The position numbers were made by a program, and so were the translations under genes. Below are positions 32,970 through 41,269 of a DNA stretch of 59,240 bases, piece by piece. The notes beneath the pieces are model-generated. The model saw only the letters and a list, made by a program, of their open reading frames with translations, searched no databases and was not told where the DNA came from. The stretch spans positions 1-59,240 of the forward strand of contig UQUS01000009.1 in NCBI GenBank assembly GCA_900544335.1, written 5' to 3'. This DNA is from an uncultured Sutterella sp. GTDB lineage: Bacteria > Pseudomonadota > Gammaproteobacteria > Burkholderiales > Burkholderiaceae_F. Within the stretch, counting starts at the first letter, position 1. Each line of letters starts with the position of its first letter.

Positions 32970-34268
32970 ATGAAAACAACATTTATTGCAACAGGTGACA
33001 GTTTTATTACCAGACACATCGCCGAAAATGCCTATGAAGGATTTGACGACATCAAGGCGCTTATTGAAAAGCACGATGTGAAATTCGCCAACTTAGAAAT
33101 GACCTTTCATCGTCAAGAAGGGTATCCTGCGGCAACCTCTGGTGGTACTTGGGCCATGACAGATCCGACAATGCTCGATGACATGCTGCGTTACGGTTTC
33201 AACCTCTTCAATACTGCCAACAACCACTCCGGCGATTTCGGACAGGAGGGCGTTTCCGCCACAATACGTCACTTGAACAAAAGACATATGTGCTTTACCG
33301 GAACCGGGAACACCTTGCAAGAAGCTGCCGCAGCCTGCTATCTGGAAACAAGACAAGCTCGAGTAGCTTTAATCGGATTAACGGCGACTTTAGATCCTGC
33401 TGCTATCGCAGGCGGACAGAGTCCCACAATACGAGGCCGTCCCGGTCTTAATCCTTTGCGCTTTAAGACAATTCACCATGTCAATAAAACACACTTTGAC
33501 ATGGCCAAAGAATTGTCTGCAATCTCACAAATTAATGCACGTACTGAACAAAAGATTCGAAATGGCTACCTTCCGCCCTTTCCGGAAGGAACTCTTCCCC
33601 TCGGCAACATGAACTTTGTTCTGACAGACAAAGACGAATTCAACGAAACCGTTCCGAACCCGAAAGATATGACTCGTACCATCGAGGAAATCGCGGAAGC
33701 ACGCCGCCAAGCCGATATTGTTCTCGTAAGCGTTCATGCTCACGAAATGAAAGGAGCCGACAGCCAGAAAGTTGCTCAGTTCGTCGAAACCTTTGCAAGA
33801 AACTGTATTGACGCCGGTGCAAGTGTTGTCATCGGTCACGGGCCGCATGAGTTGCGTGGAATTGAGATTTACCACGGCGGTCTCATCTTTTACAGTCTCG
33901 GGAATTTCATTTTCCAAACTGAAACCGTTGCAGTCCAACCTTATGATGCTTTTTACAGCAAAGGGCTTGCCGCTGACATGAAAATCGGGGCATACATGGA
34001 TCATCGAAGTAAAAACGGAACAAAGGGCTACATCGTGCAGGAAAACATTTGGCGAGCCGTTATGCCCAGTTGGACTATTGAGAACGGGAAAATTACCGAA
34101 GCAACTCTCTACCCGATTGATTTAGCCCAGAAGGGAACCCGCTCCGAACGAGGCATTCCGAAACTATCGCAGTCGAAAGCTACACTAGAACATATTGCGC
34201 ATCTTTCCGAACCTTACGGAACCAAAATTGAGATTCGAGACGGGATTGGCTACATTTGCCTGAGTTAA
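32970..34268 (+). CDS. CapA-family (PGA_cap) metallophosphatase-like protein
   Basis: 432 residues without a signal peptide. The PGA_cap calcineurin-like fold is seen from FIATGDSFITRHI (metal Asp), DVKFANLEMTFH, LFNTANNHSGDFG (NNH motif) and VVIGHGPHELRGIEIYHGG, then IFYSLGNFIF. The family was named from poly-gamma-glutamate capsule genes (CapA/PgsA), but no capB or capC is nearby, so a capsule role is not supported. It follows the asparaginase by 70 bases in the same direction and ends at a terminator, so the two may share a transcript. Confidence 0.85.
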   Translation: MKTTFIATGDSFITRHIAENAYEGFDDIKALIEKHDVKFANLEMTFHRQEGYPAATSGGTWAMTDPTMLDDMLRYGFNLFNTANNHSGDFGQEGVSATIRHLNKRHMCFTGTGNTLQEAAAACYLETRQARVALIGLTATLDPAAIAGGQSPTIRGRPGLNPLRFKTIHHVNKTHFDMAKELSAISQINARTEQKIRNGYLPPFPEGTLPLGNMNFVLTDKDEFNETVPNPKDMTRTIEEIAEARRQADIVLVSVHAHEMKGADSQKVAQFVETFARNCIDAGASVVIGHGPHELRGIEIYHGGLIFYSLGNFIFQTETVAVQPYDAFYSKGLAADMKIGAYMDHRSKNGTKGYIVQENIWRAVMPSWTIENGKITEATLYPIDLAQKGTRSERGIPKLSQSKATLEHIAHLSEPYGTKIEIRDGIGYICLS

Positions 34269-34274
34269 ACTTCA

Positions 34275-34307
34275 AAACAGGGCGGTTCTTCCGCCCTGTT
34301 TGATTTT
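34275..34307 (+). terminator. Terminator after the CapA-family gene
   Basis: Perfect 11-bp stem AAACAGGGCGG/CCGCCCTGTTT with a 5-base loop, followed by TGATTTTT. Confidence 0.85.
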
Positions 34308-34380
34308 TACTGCCCCTCCATTCTCTCAGGGGTTTTTCAATGACGCTGTAAACCCCGTTTCTTCAGCCCAGGCAGCGTTG

Positions 34381-35016
34381 TCATTTTTCCGTAATTCCCA
34401 GTTTATGCAGTTGATTGATGCACTTGGAGATGCCGACGGCATTGCGCACGCCGAGCTTCTGGCACAAATTGGCGCGATGAACCTGAACGGTGCGTTCGGC
34501 AATCTTTAACCGGTCGGCAATGACTTTATTCATCAAACCTTCGTAAACGAGAGCCGCCACTTCCCGCTCCCGACGACTCAGGGAATTCCATCGATCAATA
34601 AGTTTGCTATTTTCAATCTGTTCTTGCGCATCGGAAAAACTCTTTTCAACGGCGCGGTCGATGGCCTCCAAGAGTTTTTCATCGACAACGGGTTTGCAAA
34701 GAAAATCCATCGCGCCCTGCTTAAGGGCCTTAACGGCCGTCTCGATATCGCCGTGTGCAGAGACAAGAATCACCGGGAGTTGCGCGGAGCGCTGCGCGAG
34801 CTTGGACTGCAATTCCAGGCCGCTGATACCCGGCATACGCACGTCAAAAACTCCGCACCCCTGAATGGTCGGGTCATCGTGTTCTAAAAAGTCTTCGGCA
34901 CTCGAGTAGGTTCGAACGAGCCATCCCTCGCCTTCGATTAAGTACTTGTAGGAGTCGCGCACTCCTTTGTCATCATCCACAATACGAACCACTGCCCGTG
35001 ATTTACGCGTATCCAT
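34381..35016 (-). CDS. TtrR/FixJ-type response regulator
   Basis: 211 residues. Receiver domain with acidic pocket IVDDDKG and phospho-acceptor Asp58 in VFDVRMPGISG. The Thr/Ser switch is in ILVSAHGDIE and the Lys in FLCKPV. A LuxR/FixJ helix-turn-helix at about 140-205 reads SLSRREREVAALVYEGLMNK, then ERTVQVHRANLCQKLGV. It starts 4 bases after its sensor kinase, so the two form one unit. Such regulators pair with PhnD-domain kinases like TtrS. The target here is unknown. The divergent small gene is a candidate. Confidence 0.88.
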   Translation of the reverse strand: MDTRKSRAVVRIVDDDKGVRDSYKYLIEGEGWLVRTYSSAEDFLEHDDPTIQGCGVFDVRMPGISGLELQSKLAQRSAQLPVILVSAHGDIETAVKALKQGAMDFLCKPVVDEKLLEAIDRAVEKSFSDAQEQIENSKLIDRWNSLSRREREVAALVYEGLMNKVIADRLKIAERTVQVHRANLCQKLGVRNAVGISKCINQLHKLGITEK

Positions 35017-35020
35017 GTTG

Positions 35021-36766
35021 TTAACCCTCCGCTATGGGAAATCGAACCGTTACCCCCAGGCCGCTCGGCTTGTTACGTGTAAACGTCAGGGAACCGTCAT
35101 AAGACTCAATAGTGCGCCGTGCAATCGAAAGTCCTAGGCCGAGACCTTCGCTTTTTTCCGATTGCATCGGCACCGAAAGTTTTTCCAATTGCTCATCGGT
35201 TTCAAGCATGCCGTTGTCGCTCACGGTAAGAACCACGGCTTTGTCGACCTCATGTACACCGACTTTAACGTGGCCGTGAGGCTTCAAAGCGACGGCTTCG
35301 ACGGCATTTTTTATAAGATTACGGACCACGAGCGTCATCTCGAGTTCGTCAATCCGAACACAAGGATCTCCGGAAACATCAACGGAAATCAGTCCCTTGG
35401 GCACTGTCTCGAATGTGGCAATGGTCTTTCGCACCAGGGGCTCTAAATGCACGAGCTCCGGTTGACTCTCGTGCTTTTTGGCGTAGTTACGCACGTGGTC
35501 GACAATGGCGCTCGCCCTTTCGTTTTCCTGCAAGATGCGACCTAAGGCAAAATCCAACGAGTCATTCGTGAGCGTCCGGTTCGCAGCCCGGCGTCGAATG
35601 CCCATCGCAAAATTCGTAATCGCCGCGAGGGGTTGACGCAATTCATGAGCCACGATACTCGAAATCTGCGACACGCTGGCCGAGTGCTCCAATTCCTCAA
35701 AGCGTTTCTCGGCCAAACGCTTCTTTTGCATCGTCTGTGTTAACTGCACGGTCAGACACCGAACCGTCCGTTCCGTCAGTAGGTTATGAATAATCAAGCC
35801 GATTAAAAGGCACCCAGCCACGATGACCCACGTGATGTGTTCCATGAGAAACTCACTGGCCGTCTTTTGACGAAACTTCATGTAAGGCTTAAATTGCAGA
35901 GCTTCTTGTGCGTCATGCACCTTACGGTAATCGCGTGCCGTATCCCACGTGACCGTACGGGAAAAGTCAAACTGGCGCAAGGCATTGGCAAAGTGCTCTC
36001 CGACCTTGCGGCTTACGCGAATGCTTGAGGCAAAAGCCCAGCCCGGGAAAAATCCCGTCGAGTGCGGCGTTAAGGTTTTCTGATTGCCGTCCTCGCGCCC
36101 GGGAATGATGTGAAAATCAGAAAAACCATCCGCCTTGGCTTCCCGATACAGACACGAAGAAATTGCCAATGCATCAATCGAACCGGAGCGCAAACCGTCG
36201 ATTCCCTTATCGAGCGTCGGAATCCGTTCTTTTTTCCAAAAACCTTCCGGCGGGAGTTTTCTCTGGTGCAGTTCATCGAGAAGCAAAAGTTCGGTATCCG
36301 GAATATCGTGTTCGATCAAGCCGACGGTCTTGCCGCGCAAATCCGTCCAGGTATTGATGCCATTTCGTGTAAACACAAGAGCCGTTGTTTCCGAGAAAAA
36401 GTCTGTGTCTTTCTTCTGGTACAAAGAAGCTAAAAGTTCATACCCGTAGTAGCGCTCTAAAACGCTGATGACCTGAGGGCTGGCACACACGAAATCGAGT
36501 GACTGCGTACGGACGGCCTCGTAAATGGCATCGACCGGAAGTTGGCGCACAACGAGGCGCTTTTCCGGATAAAGGGGATCGATTTTGTGAAATGAGTCGC
36601 GAATGACCCATTGCATCTGGGGCATGTTGCTGTCGAGCACGCCGATGACCCAGTTGCCCAAGGTTTCGTCTTGAGCACAAAACGCACCCGTTGCCCCAAT
36701 GAGAGCAATCAAAAAGGCCGAAAAGAGCCTCAAAAAATCACGGAAAAAAGTGCGCACCGTCCACAT
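35021..36766 (-). CDS. TtrS-like sensor histidine kinase with PhnD-type periplasmic domain
   Basis: 581 residues. A signal/membrane segment (about 8-30, ending near FCA) precedes a periplasmic phosphonate-binding-protein-like domain (about 35-300; DFVCASPQVISVLERYYGYE and LRGKTVGLIEHDIPD are typical). A membrane helix lies at about 311-330. The HisKA box carries phospho-His374 in IVAHELRQPLAAITNF. The ATPase has N box NLIKNAVEA, SDNGM and EGLGLGLSI. TtrS proteins with this layout sense tetrathionate in Salmonella. No tetrathionate or other reductase genes are adjacent, so the signal is not known. Confidence 0.9.
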   Translation of the reverse strand: MWTVRTFFRDFLRLFSAFLIALIGATGAFCAQDETLGNWVIGVLDSNMPQMQWVIRDSFHKIDPLYPEKRLVVRQLPVDAIYEAVRTQSLDFVCASPQVISVLERYYGYELLASLYQKKDTDFFSETTALVFTRNGINTWTDLRGKTVGLIEHDIPDTELLLLDELHQRKLPPEGFWKKERIPTLDKGIDGLRSGSIDALAISSCLYREAKADGFSDFHIIPGREDGNQKTLTPHSTGFFPGWAFASSIRVSRKVGEHFANALRQFDFSRTVTWDTARDYRKVHDAQEALQFKPYMKFRQKTASEFLMEHITWVIVAGCLLIGLIIHNLLTERTVRCLTVQLTQTMQKKRLAEKRFEELEHSASVSQISSIVAHELRQPLAAITNFAMGIRRRAANRTLTNDSLDFALGRILQENERASAIVDHVRNYAKKHESQPELVHLEPLVRKTIATFETVPKGLISVDVSGDPCVRIDELEMTLVVRNLIKNAVEAVALKPHGHVKVGVHEVDKAVVLTVSDNGMLETDEQLEKLSVPMQSEKSEGLGLGLSIARRTIESYDGSLTFTRNKPSGLGVTVRFPIAEG

Positions 36767-36840
36767 CTTTCAGAGATTAATTGCAAGAAGTCCGAAGGTA
36801 AACCCCTAACCCCTCGTTTTCTACTTAGTCATAAAACACA

Positions 36841-36858
36841 ATTTCGTGAAAACGAAAT
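36841..36858. promoter_or_regulatory. Inverted repeat between ttrS-like gene and small membrane gene
   Basis: Perfect 7-bp arms ATTTCGT and ACGAAAT around a 4-base GAAA. Immediately right of it (36859-36871) is a second dyad, AACTTT-T-AAAGTT. Both lie upstream of the 31-residue gene and divergent from the kinase gene. The first is a candidate site for the adjacent response regulator, by inference. Confidence 0.5.
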
Positions 36859-36903
36859 AACTTTTAAAGTTTTGCCATTACTAAAACACACCAGGAGAGA
36901 AAC

Positions 36904-36999
36904 ATGTTCCCCATTCATAACACATTGGATTTAGTGGCGCTTGCCATTGCCGGCACGGCCATTCTGGTTTTGGTTTTTATCGCCTTCAAGGCTTCCTAA
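36904..36999 (+). CDS. 31-residue single-pass membrane peptide
   Basis: Complete small frame: start ATG at 36904 with AGGAGAG 4-5 bases upstream, and TAA stop at 36997-36999. The sequence MFPIHNTLDLV leads into one continuous hydrophobic helix (LALAIAGTAILVLVFIAF) ending KAS. It has its own likely control region (inverted repeats at 36841-36871) and a terminator at 37087-37122, so it seems to be a self-contained transcript divergent from the TtrS-like kinase. The size and single helix resemble accessory subunits of respiratory complexes or modulators of membrane sensors. No family is recognised. Start, ribosome site and terminator make it likely real. Confidence 0.7.
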   Translation: MFPIHNTLDLVALAIAGTAILVLVFIAFKAS

Positions 37000-37018
37000 T
37001 CAGTCAGGAAAAAACACC

Positions 37019-37052
37019 CGGCGCCTTTTGCAGCATCCTCCGCAAAAAGCCG
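37019..37052 (+). other. Stem-loop in the 3' UTR of the small membrane gene
   Basis: CGGC plus TTTTGC (37019-37031) pair with GCAAAA plus GCCG (37042-37052) around a small internal loop. There is no T-run directly after, so it is not a terminator itself. It could stabilise the short mRNA or form part of a 3'-derived small RNA. Confidence 0.4.
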
Positions 37053-37086
37053 AGTAAAGCACTGAAAACAAAGCAAACTTTTAGAT

Positions 37087-37122
37087 TCCGAGGCGGGCCT
37101 TATCCCACCTCGGATTTTTTTT
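37087..37122 (+). terminator. Terminator of the small membrane gene
   Basis: 11-bp stem with one mismatch, TCCGAGGCGGG/CCCACCTCGGA, followed by TTTTTTTT on the plus strand. It lies between the small gene and the convergent reductase gene. Confidence 0.85.
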
Positions 37123-37125
37123 GTT

Positions 37126-38028
37126 TCAGGCCTTGTGAATCGGCAAAAGTTTAATTAAGGACGAGGTGTCCAAACGCCCGTCACCCTGAGTTTGCAAATC
37201 CCCGTAAAAGGCCTCGACCATCTTTGTAAGCGGCATCTTCGAACCGTTCCTTTCGGCTTCCGCTAGCACAATGCGCAAGTCCTTTCGCATCCAATCGACG
37301 GCAAATCCGAAGTTAAATTTTCCCTCCACCATCGTCTCGGAACGGTTATCCATTTGCCACGATCCGGCACATCCCTTGGAAATGGCCTCCACGACTTTTT
37401 TCATATCAAGTCCGGCATTAAGTCCGAAGGCCAGCCCCTCGGAAAGCGACTGCAACACACCGGCGATGCACACCTGATTGACCATTTTCGTCAGTTGTCC
37501 GCAACCGGCCGGCCCCATGTGCGTGACGGCACTCGCATAGGCATCGATCACAGGTTTTGCCGCATCAAAGTCCGCATCCGACCCGCCGACCATCACGGTT
37601 AACGTGCCGTTTTCGGCCCCGGACTGTCCGCCCGAAACCGGAGCATCCAAAAAGCCGATGCCCTTTTGCCGGCATGCCGCCTCCAATTCGCGCGAAAGCA
37701 CAGCCGAATCGGTAGTCGAATCAATGAGAACGGCGCCTGTGTGCATCCCGGCCAAAATGCCGTTCTCCCCGTAAAAGACACTACGCACATCATCGTCATT
37801 TCCGACACAGACAAACACAAAGTCCCTGTCTTGTGCCGCTTCGCACGGCGTCATCGCGCTACGACCGCCGTGTTCGGCCACCCATTTTTCGGCTTTGGCG
37901 TGTGTGCGATTAAAAACAACCACGTCGTGTCCGGCTCTCTTTAAGTGCCCGGCCATGGGGTATCCCATCACGCCGAGTCCGACAAAGGCAACCTTGGCTG
38001 CCCCTTTCTTTTCACAAGTTTCCGTCAT
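37126..38028 (-). CDS. 2-hydroxy-3-oxopropionate reductase / 3-hydroxyisobutyrate dehydrogenase family protein
   Basis: 300 residues. NAD(P)-binding Rossmann loop VAFVGLGVMGYPMAGHL at the N-terminus, with FNRTHAKAE (Arg suggests NADP). The substrate motif is FLDAPVSGGQSGAENGTL (about 126-143) and the catalytic lysine is in GQLTKMVNQ (about 179). Members reduce tartronate semialdehyde or oxidise related beta-hydroxyacids. Which substrate applies cannot be told. The start overlaps the sbcB stop by 4 bp (ATGA). Confidence 0.9.
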   Translation of the reverse strand: MTETCEKKGAAKVAFVGLGVMGYPMAGHLKRAGHDVVVFNRTHAKAEKWVAEHGGRSAMTPCEAAQDRDFVFVCVGNDDDVRSVFYGENGILAGMHTGAVLIDSTTDSAVLSRELEAACRQKGIGFLDAPVSGGQSGAENGTLTVMVGGSDADFDAAKPVIDAYASAVTHMGPAGCGQLTKMVNQVCIAGVLQSLSEGLAFGLNAGLDMKKVVEAISKGCAGSWQMDNRSETMVEGKFNFGFAVDWMRKDLRIVLAEAERNGSKMPLTKMVEAFYGDLQTQGDGRLDTSSLIKLLPIHKA

Positions 38029-39548
38029 CTCGTTTCTCCGTCAATATCTTGCGCCGCAGACCCGACAAATTCCCCCCAGTTATATAGGTCGTCGAGAATC
38101 TGCTGACGCGCTTCAAATTGGTCTTCCGTCATCTGGCCCGCTTCCAACGCCTGACAATCGGTATCGGCCGCCGCGTCAACCTCATTCATGTACTCGGCTA
38201 GGCTTAAGGTCCCCGGAACAAGCCCTTGAAGTCGTGCACCGCAAAAGGCCTTCCAACGAATGCGCTCGTCATCCGTTAAAGCCCCGGGCCAATTGCGTGC
38301 CCGTTTGCGCCACAATAGTTCCGTCAGGCGCGGATCTTCAAAGTGAATGCGCCCTTCACCGACGGCCTCGGTTAACGCCTCGGGACTTAAGGATTCGGCC
38401 CTTTGCATCACGGCTCGGTCGGCATTGGAGGTAAAGCCTTCATAAAGCGCACAATCGGCATCTGCGCCTTTTTCCGGCTCATGTTCGGAGGAAAGCGAAA
38501 TCGGACCGGCAAGGTCGGAGGCGTGCTCCGAGAGCCACGCCATGTGACGATTCACGGCATTCATATCGATAGAAAAACGCTCGATAGCCGACTGCTTTAA
38601 CACATTAAGATTCGCGCACACCACCGGGAACTGATTCGGACGCAGTTTAAAAAGCGACAGCGCCGTTTCTCCCTCTTTCATTTCCGAGCGCTTCCACGCA
38701 CGGCGACAAATGGTTTCGGGGTCAAGCGTCCAAAGCTCTTCGGGATCCTCGCGACAATCCCAAAGAACGATTTCCTTTTTGTCCGTTTCGCAAATCGGAA
38801 ACGCGATGCGAATAAAGCCCTTTTCCTGACCGGCTCGCCCGTCAATCCAAACAGCCGGCCGGCAAAGCGTCCCGTCGGAGGCTGCAAAAGCGCTTCGAAC
38901 CTTAGCCTTGGCGCGGTTTTCGAACGCCCACTGCCAAAAACGCGGATTTTTCTCACGAATAAGGCGCGCCAAAGCAAGCGTCGCGTACACGTCACTCATT
39001 GCGTCGTGCGCATGGCTGTGCTCAAGACCGTTGGCCGCACTTAAGTGTTCGAGGCGAAACGAGATGCGCTCGGCGCCTTCAGGGGTTTTCACGGTCGGCC
39101 ACACGATTCCTGCTGGTCTTAAGGCCCAGACGGCCTGTACCAGAGGAAACAGGTCCCAACGCGAGCATCCGTCATCCCATTCCCGTGCATACGGGTCCAT
39201 GAGATTGCGCCAAAAAAGAAACCGAGTCACTTCATCGTCAAAGCGAAGCGAGTTGTACCCGATGGAACAGGTTCCGGGAGTTCGGAAAATGTCCCGAATA
39301 CGTCGGGCAAATTCCGCTTCGCACTGCCCGCCTCGCGCATGCGCGACCTGCGGCGTAATGCCGGTTATCAGGCACGCCTCGGGGCTCGGGAGGTAATCGG
39401 GCGCACAATCGCAGTAAAACACATCGGGCTCGGAGATGACATTGAGCGCCGAATCGGTGCGAATACCGGCAAACTGCACGGGGCGGTCTAAGTGACGATT
39501 AAGTCCGAAAGTCTCGTAGTCATGCCAGTAATAGGTCATTTGCGTCAT
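38025..39548 (-). CDS. sbcB: Exodeoxyribonuclease I
   Basis: 507 residues. 3'-5' single-strand DNA exonuclease acting in recombination and mismatch repair. The DEDDh exonuclease motifs are YYWHDYETFGLNRH (Asp8... start), IGYNSLRFDDEVTRF and HSHAHDAMSDVYATLALARL (around 177-196). SH3-like and helical exonuclease I domains fill the C-terminal half. AAAGGA lies 8 bases upstream of the first ATG. It is coupled to the downstream reductase by a 4-bp overlap, probably without functional link. Confidence 0.95.
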   Translation of the reverse strand: MTQMTYYWHDYETFGLNRHLDRPVQFAGIRTDSALNVISEPDVFYCDCAPDYLPSPEACLITGITPQVAHARGGQCEAEFARRIRDIFRTPGTCSIGYNSLRFDDEVTRFLFWRNLMDPYAREWDDGCSRWDLFPLVQAVWALRPAGIVWPTVKTPEGAERISFRLEHLSAANGLEHSHAHDAMSDVYATLALARLIREKNPRFWQWAFENRAKAKVRSAFAASDGTLCRPAVWIDGRAGQEKGFIRIAFPICETDKKEIVLWDCREDPEELWTLDPETICRRAWKRSEMKEGETALSLFKLRPNQFPVVCANLNVLKQSAIERFSIDMNAVNRHMAWLSEHASDLAGPISLSSEHEPEKGADADCALYEGFTSNADRAVMQRAESLSPEALTEAVGEGRIHFEDPRLTELLWRKRARNWPGALTDDERIRWKAFCGARLQGLVPGTLSLAEYMNEVDAAADTDCQALEAGQMTEDQFEARQQILDDLYNWGEFVGSAAQDIDGETR

Positions 39549-39590
39549 CGGCTTTTCCTTTGGAGGTGTTCCCCAAAAATGCGGCTCACG

Positions 39591-40982
39591 TTAGGCAATT
39601 TTCGAGTAACCGCCGGCGCGATCGGACTCTCGAAGATACCGGTCAAACTGCATGGCTACGGCACGCACGAAAATCTTGCCCTTGGCGCTCACGGTGATGG
39701 TCTCGGGCGTCAGTTCCACCAAATCGTGCTTGGCATACGCCTGCAATTTCTTCAGTTCGTAGGCAAACGTTTTATCAAAGTCAATCCCGAACTGCTCTTC
39801 GATTTGGCTCTTGATAATCTGAAAGCGACACATAATCGTCATGATAACGGTGCGACGCAAGATGTCTTCGGGCGAAAGAACAAATCCCCGACAGGTTGCC
39901 AAGTGTCCCTGCCCGATTGCCTGGTAGTACGGCTCGATTTCGCGCGGGTTGCAGGCGTACGTATTGCCGACATAGGAAATGGAACTAGCGCCGAGGGCAA
40001 TCATGTCGCACTCGGCACGCGTCGAATAGCCTTGGAAATTGCGCTGAATCGTCCCGTCTTTTTGCGCCACGGAAAGCTCATCGGTTTCCTTAGCAAAGTG
40101 GTCCATTCCGATATACCGATACCCGTTTGCCGTCAATGTCCGAATCGAATCGAACATCATGTTGACGCGCTCGGAGGCACTCGGGAGTTCCTCGGGAACA
40201 ATCCGGCGTTGGGGTTTGAAAATGTTCGGTAGGTGCGCATAGTGATAAAGCGCGATGCGATCGGGCGAAAGCTCGATGACCTTGTCGATGGTTTCGGCAA
40301 ACGACCGACGTGTCTGACGCGGCAGGCCGTAAATCAAATCCATATTCACGGAATGAAAGCCGACCTTGCGGGCGTGCGCGAGCGTATCGCGAATCAACTC
40401 GAAGCTTTGCACGCGATTGACCGCCTCAAGGACACTTAAATTAAAGTCCTGCACCCCGAGACTCATGCGGTTAAATCCGAGGCGATGCAAAACGTCGATT
40501 TTTTCTGCCGGGCACGTACGCGCATCGATTTCAATGGAGTACTCGCCGTCGGCCTCAAAGGGGTAAATCGCGCGAATCCCTTCCAAAAGTCGCTCGATTT
40601 GCTCGGAATCTAAGAAAGTCGGGGTTCCTCCTCCCCAATGAAGTTGCGAAAGCGTCCTTTTCCCCGTCAGGTGTTCGGACGCAATCTTGGCCTCGGCTAA
40701 AACCGCATCGATGTACGGGTCGGCCAGGGCGCGATTGCGCGTGACGATCTTGTTACACCCGCAATAAAAACACACGTTGGCACAAAACGGAATATGGGTA
40801 TAGACCGAAAGAGATCGATCGGCCGGTCTTTCCGCCAATGCATTTTCATAATCGGCACGGCTCACGTCGGGGCGAAAGCGATCGGCGGTCGGATACGACG
40901 TGTAGCGCGGTGCCGGGACATCGAACTTACGCCAAAGGTCGGCGTCGGGTAACTCAACCCCGCTATCTTTCACATCGGTCAT
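39591..40982 (-). CDS. hemN: Oxygen-independent coproporphyrinogen III oxidase HemN
   Basis: 463 residues. Radical-SAM enzyme of anaerobic haem synthesis, converting coproporphyrinogen III to protoporphyrinogen IX. The Fe-S motif is CANVCFYCGC (Cys67, Cys71, Cys74), SAM-binding HWGGGTPTFL follows, and the HemN C-terminal domain is present. RYTSYPTADRF near the N-terminus distinguishes true HemN from the HemW group. AAAGGAG precedes the ATG. Two abutting FNR boxes lie 64-91 bases upstream and are shared with the divergent fnr, in line with anaerobic control. Confidence 0.96.
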   Translation of the reverse strand: MTDVKDSGVELPDADLWRKFDVPAPRYTSYPTADRFRPDVSRADYENALAERPADRSLSVYTHIPFCANVCFYCGCNKIVTRNRALADPYIDAVLAEAKIASEHLTGKRTLSQLHWGGGTPTFLDSEQIERLLEGIRAIYPFEADGEYSIEIDARTCPAEKIDVLHRLGFNRMSLGVQDFNLSVLEAVNRVQSFELIRDTLAHARKVGFHSVNMDLIYGLPRQTRRSFAETIDKVIELSPDRIALYHYAHLPNIFKPQRRIVPEELPSASERVNMMFDSIRTLTANGYRYIGMDHFAKETDELSVAQKDGTIQRNFQGYSTRAECDMIALGASSISYVGNTYACNPREIEPYYQAIGQGHLATCRGFVLSPEDILRRTVIMTIMCRFQIIKSQIEEQFGIDFDKTFAYELKKLQAYAKHDLVELTPETITVSAKGKIFVRAVAMQFDRYLRESDRAGGYSKIA

Positions 40983-41045
40983 GGCAACTCCTTTAACGCC
41001 AAAAAAACACCCGTCCCGAACAGACCGAGAGCGCTTTTTTCAGAT

Positions 41046-41059
41046 TTGACGAAAATCAA
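41046..41059. promoter_or_regulatory. FNR/ANR box 1
   Basis: TTGAC-GAAA-ATCAA, nine of ten positions of the TTGAT-N4-ATCAA consensus. It lies in the hemN/fnr divergent region. Confidence 0.85.
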
Positions 41060-41073
41060 TTGACTTTAATCAA
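41060..41073. promoter_or_regulatory. FNR/ANR box 2
   Basis: TTGAC-TTTA-ATCAA, directly abutting box 1 with no spacer. TACAAA (41081-41086) downstream could be the fnr -10. Box 1 would then sit near -41 and box 2 over the -35. Confidence 0.85.
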
Positions 41074-41269
41074 ACTTCGATACAAAATGAGAGAATCAAT
41101 TCCGGTCGAAACGGCATCGGTGCCGCCTTCGTGAAATCGATTCGGGTGCGTGGATTATACGTCTCGCCGCCCGTTTCTCGGCGCCTCCGAAGGTCTGGGA
41201 CTCGGTGCTCGTCGGCTCGGAAAAACGACATACCTAACGGAAAAGAAGCTCAAAGGGGAGACTGCTCAC

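Noticed and set aside
34300..34509. 69-codon plus-strand frame at the end of the response-regulator gene
   Set aside because: Overlaps the conserved HTH of the minus-strand regulator; translation has no features.
39492..40232. 246-codon plus-strand frame opposite hemN
   Set aside because: Antisense shadow; hemN is complete with all motifs.
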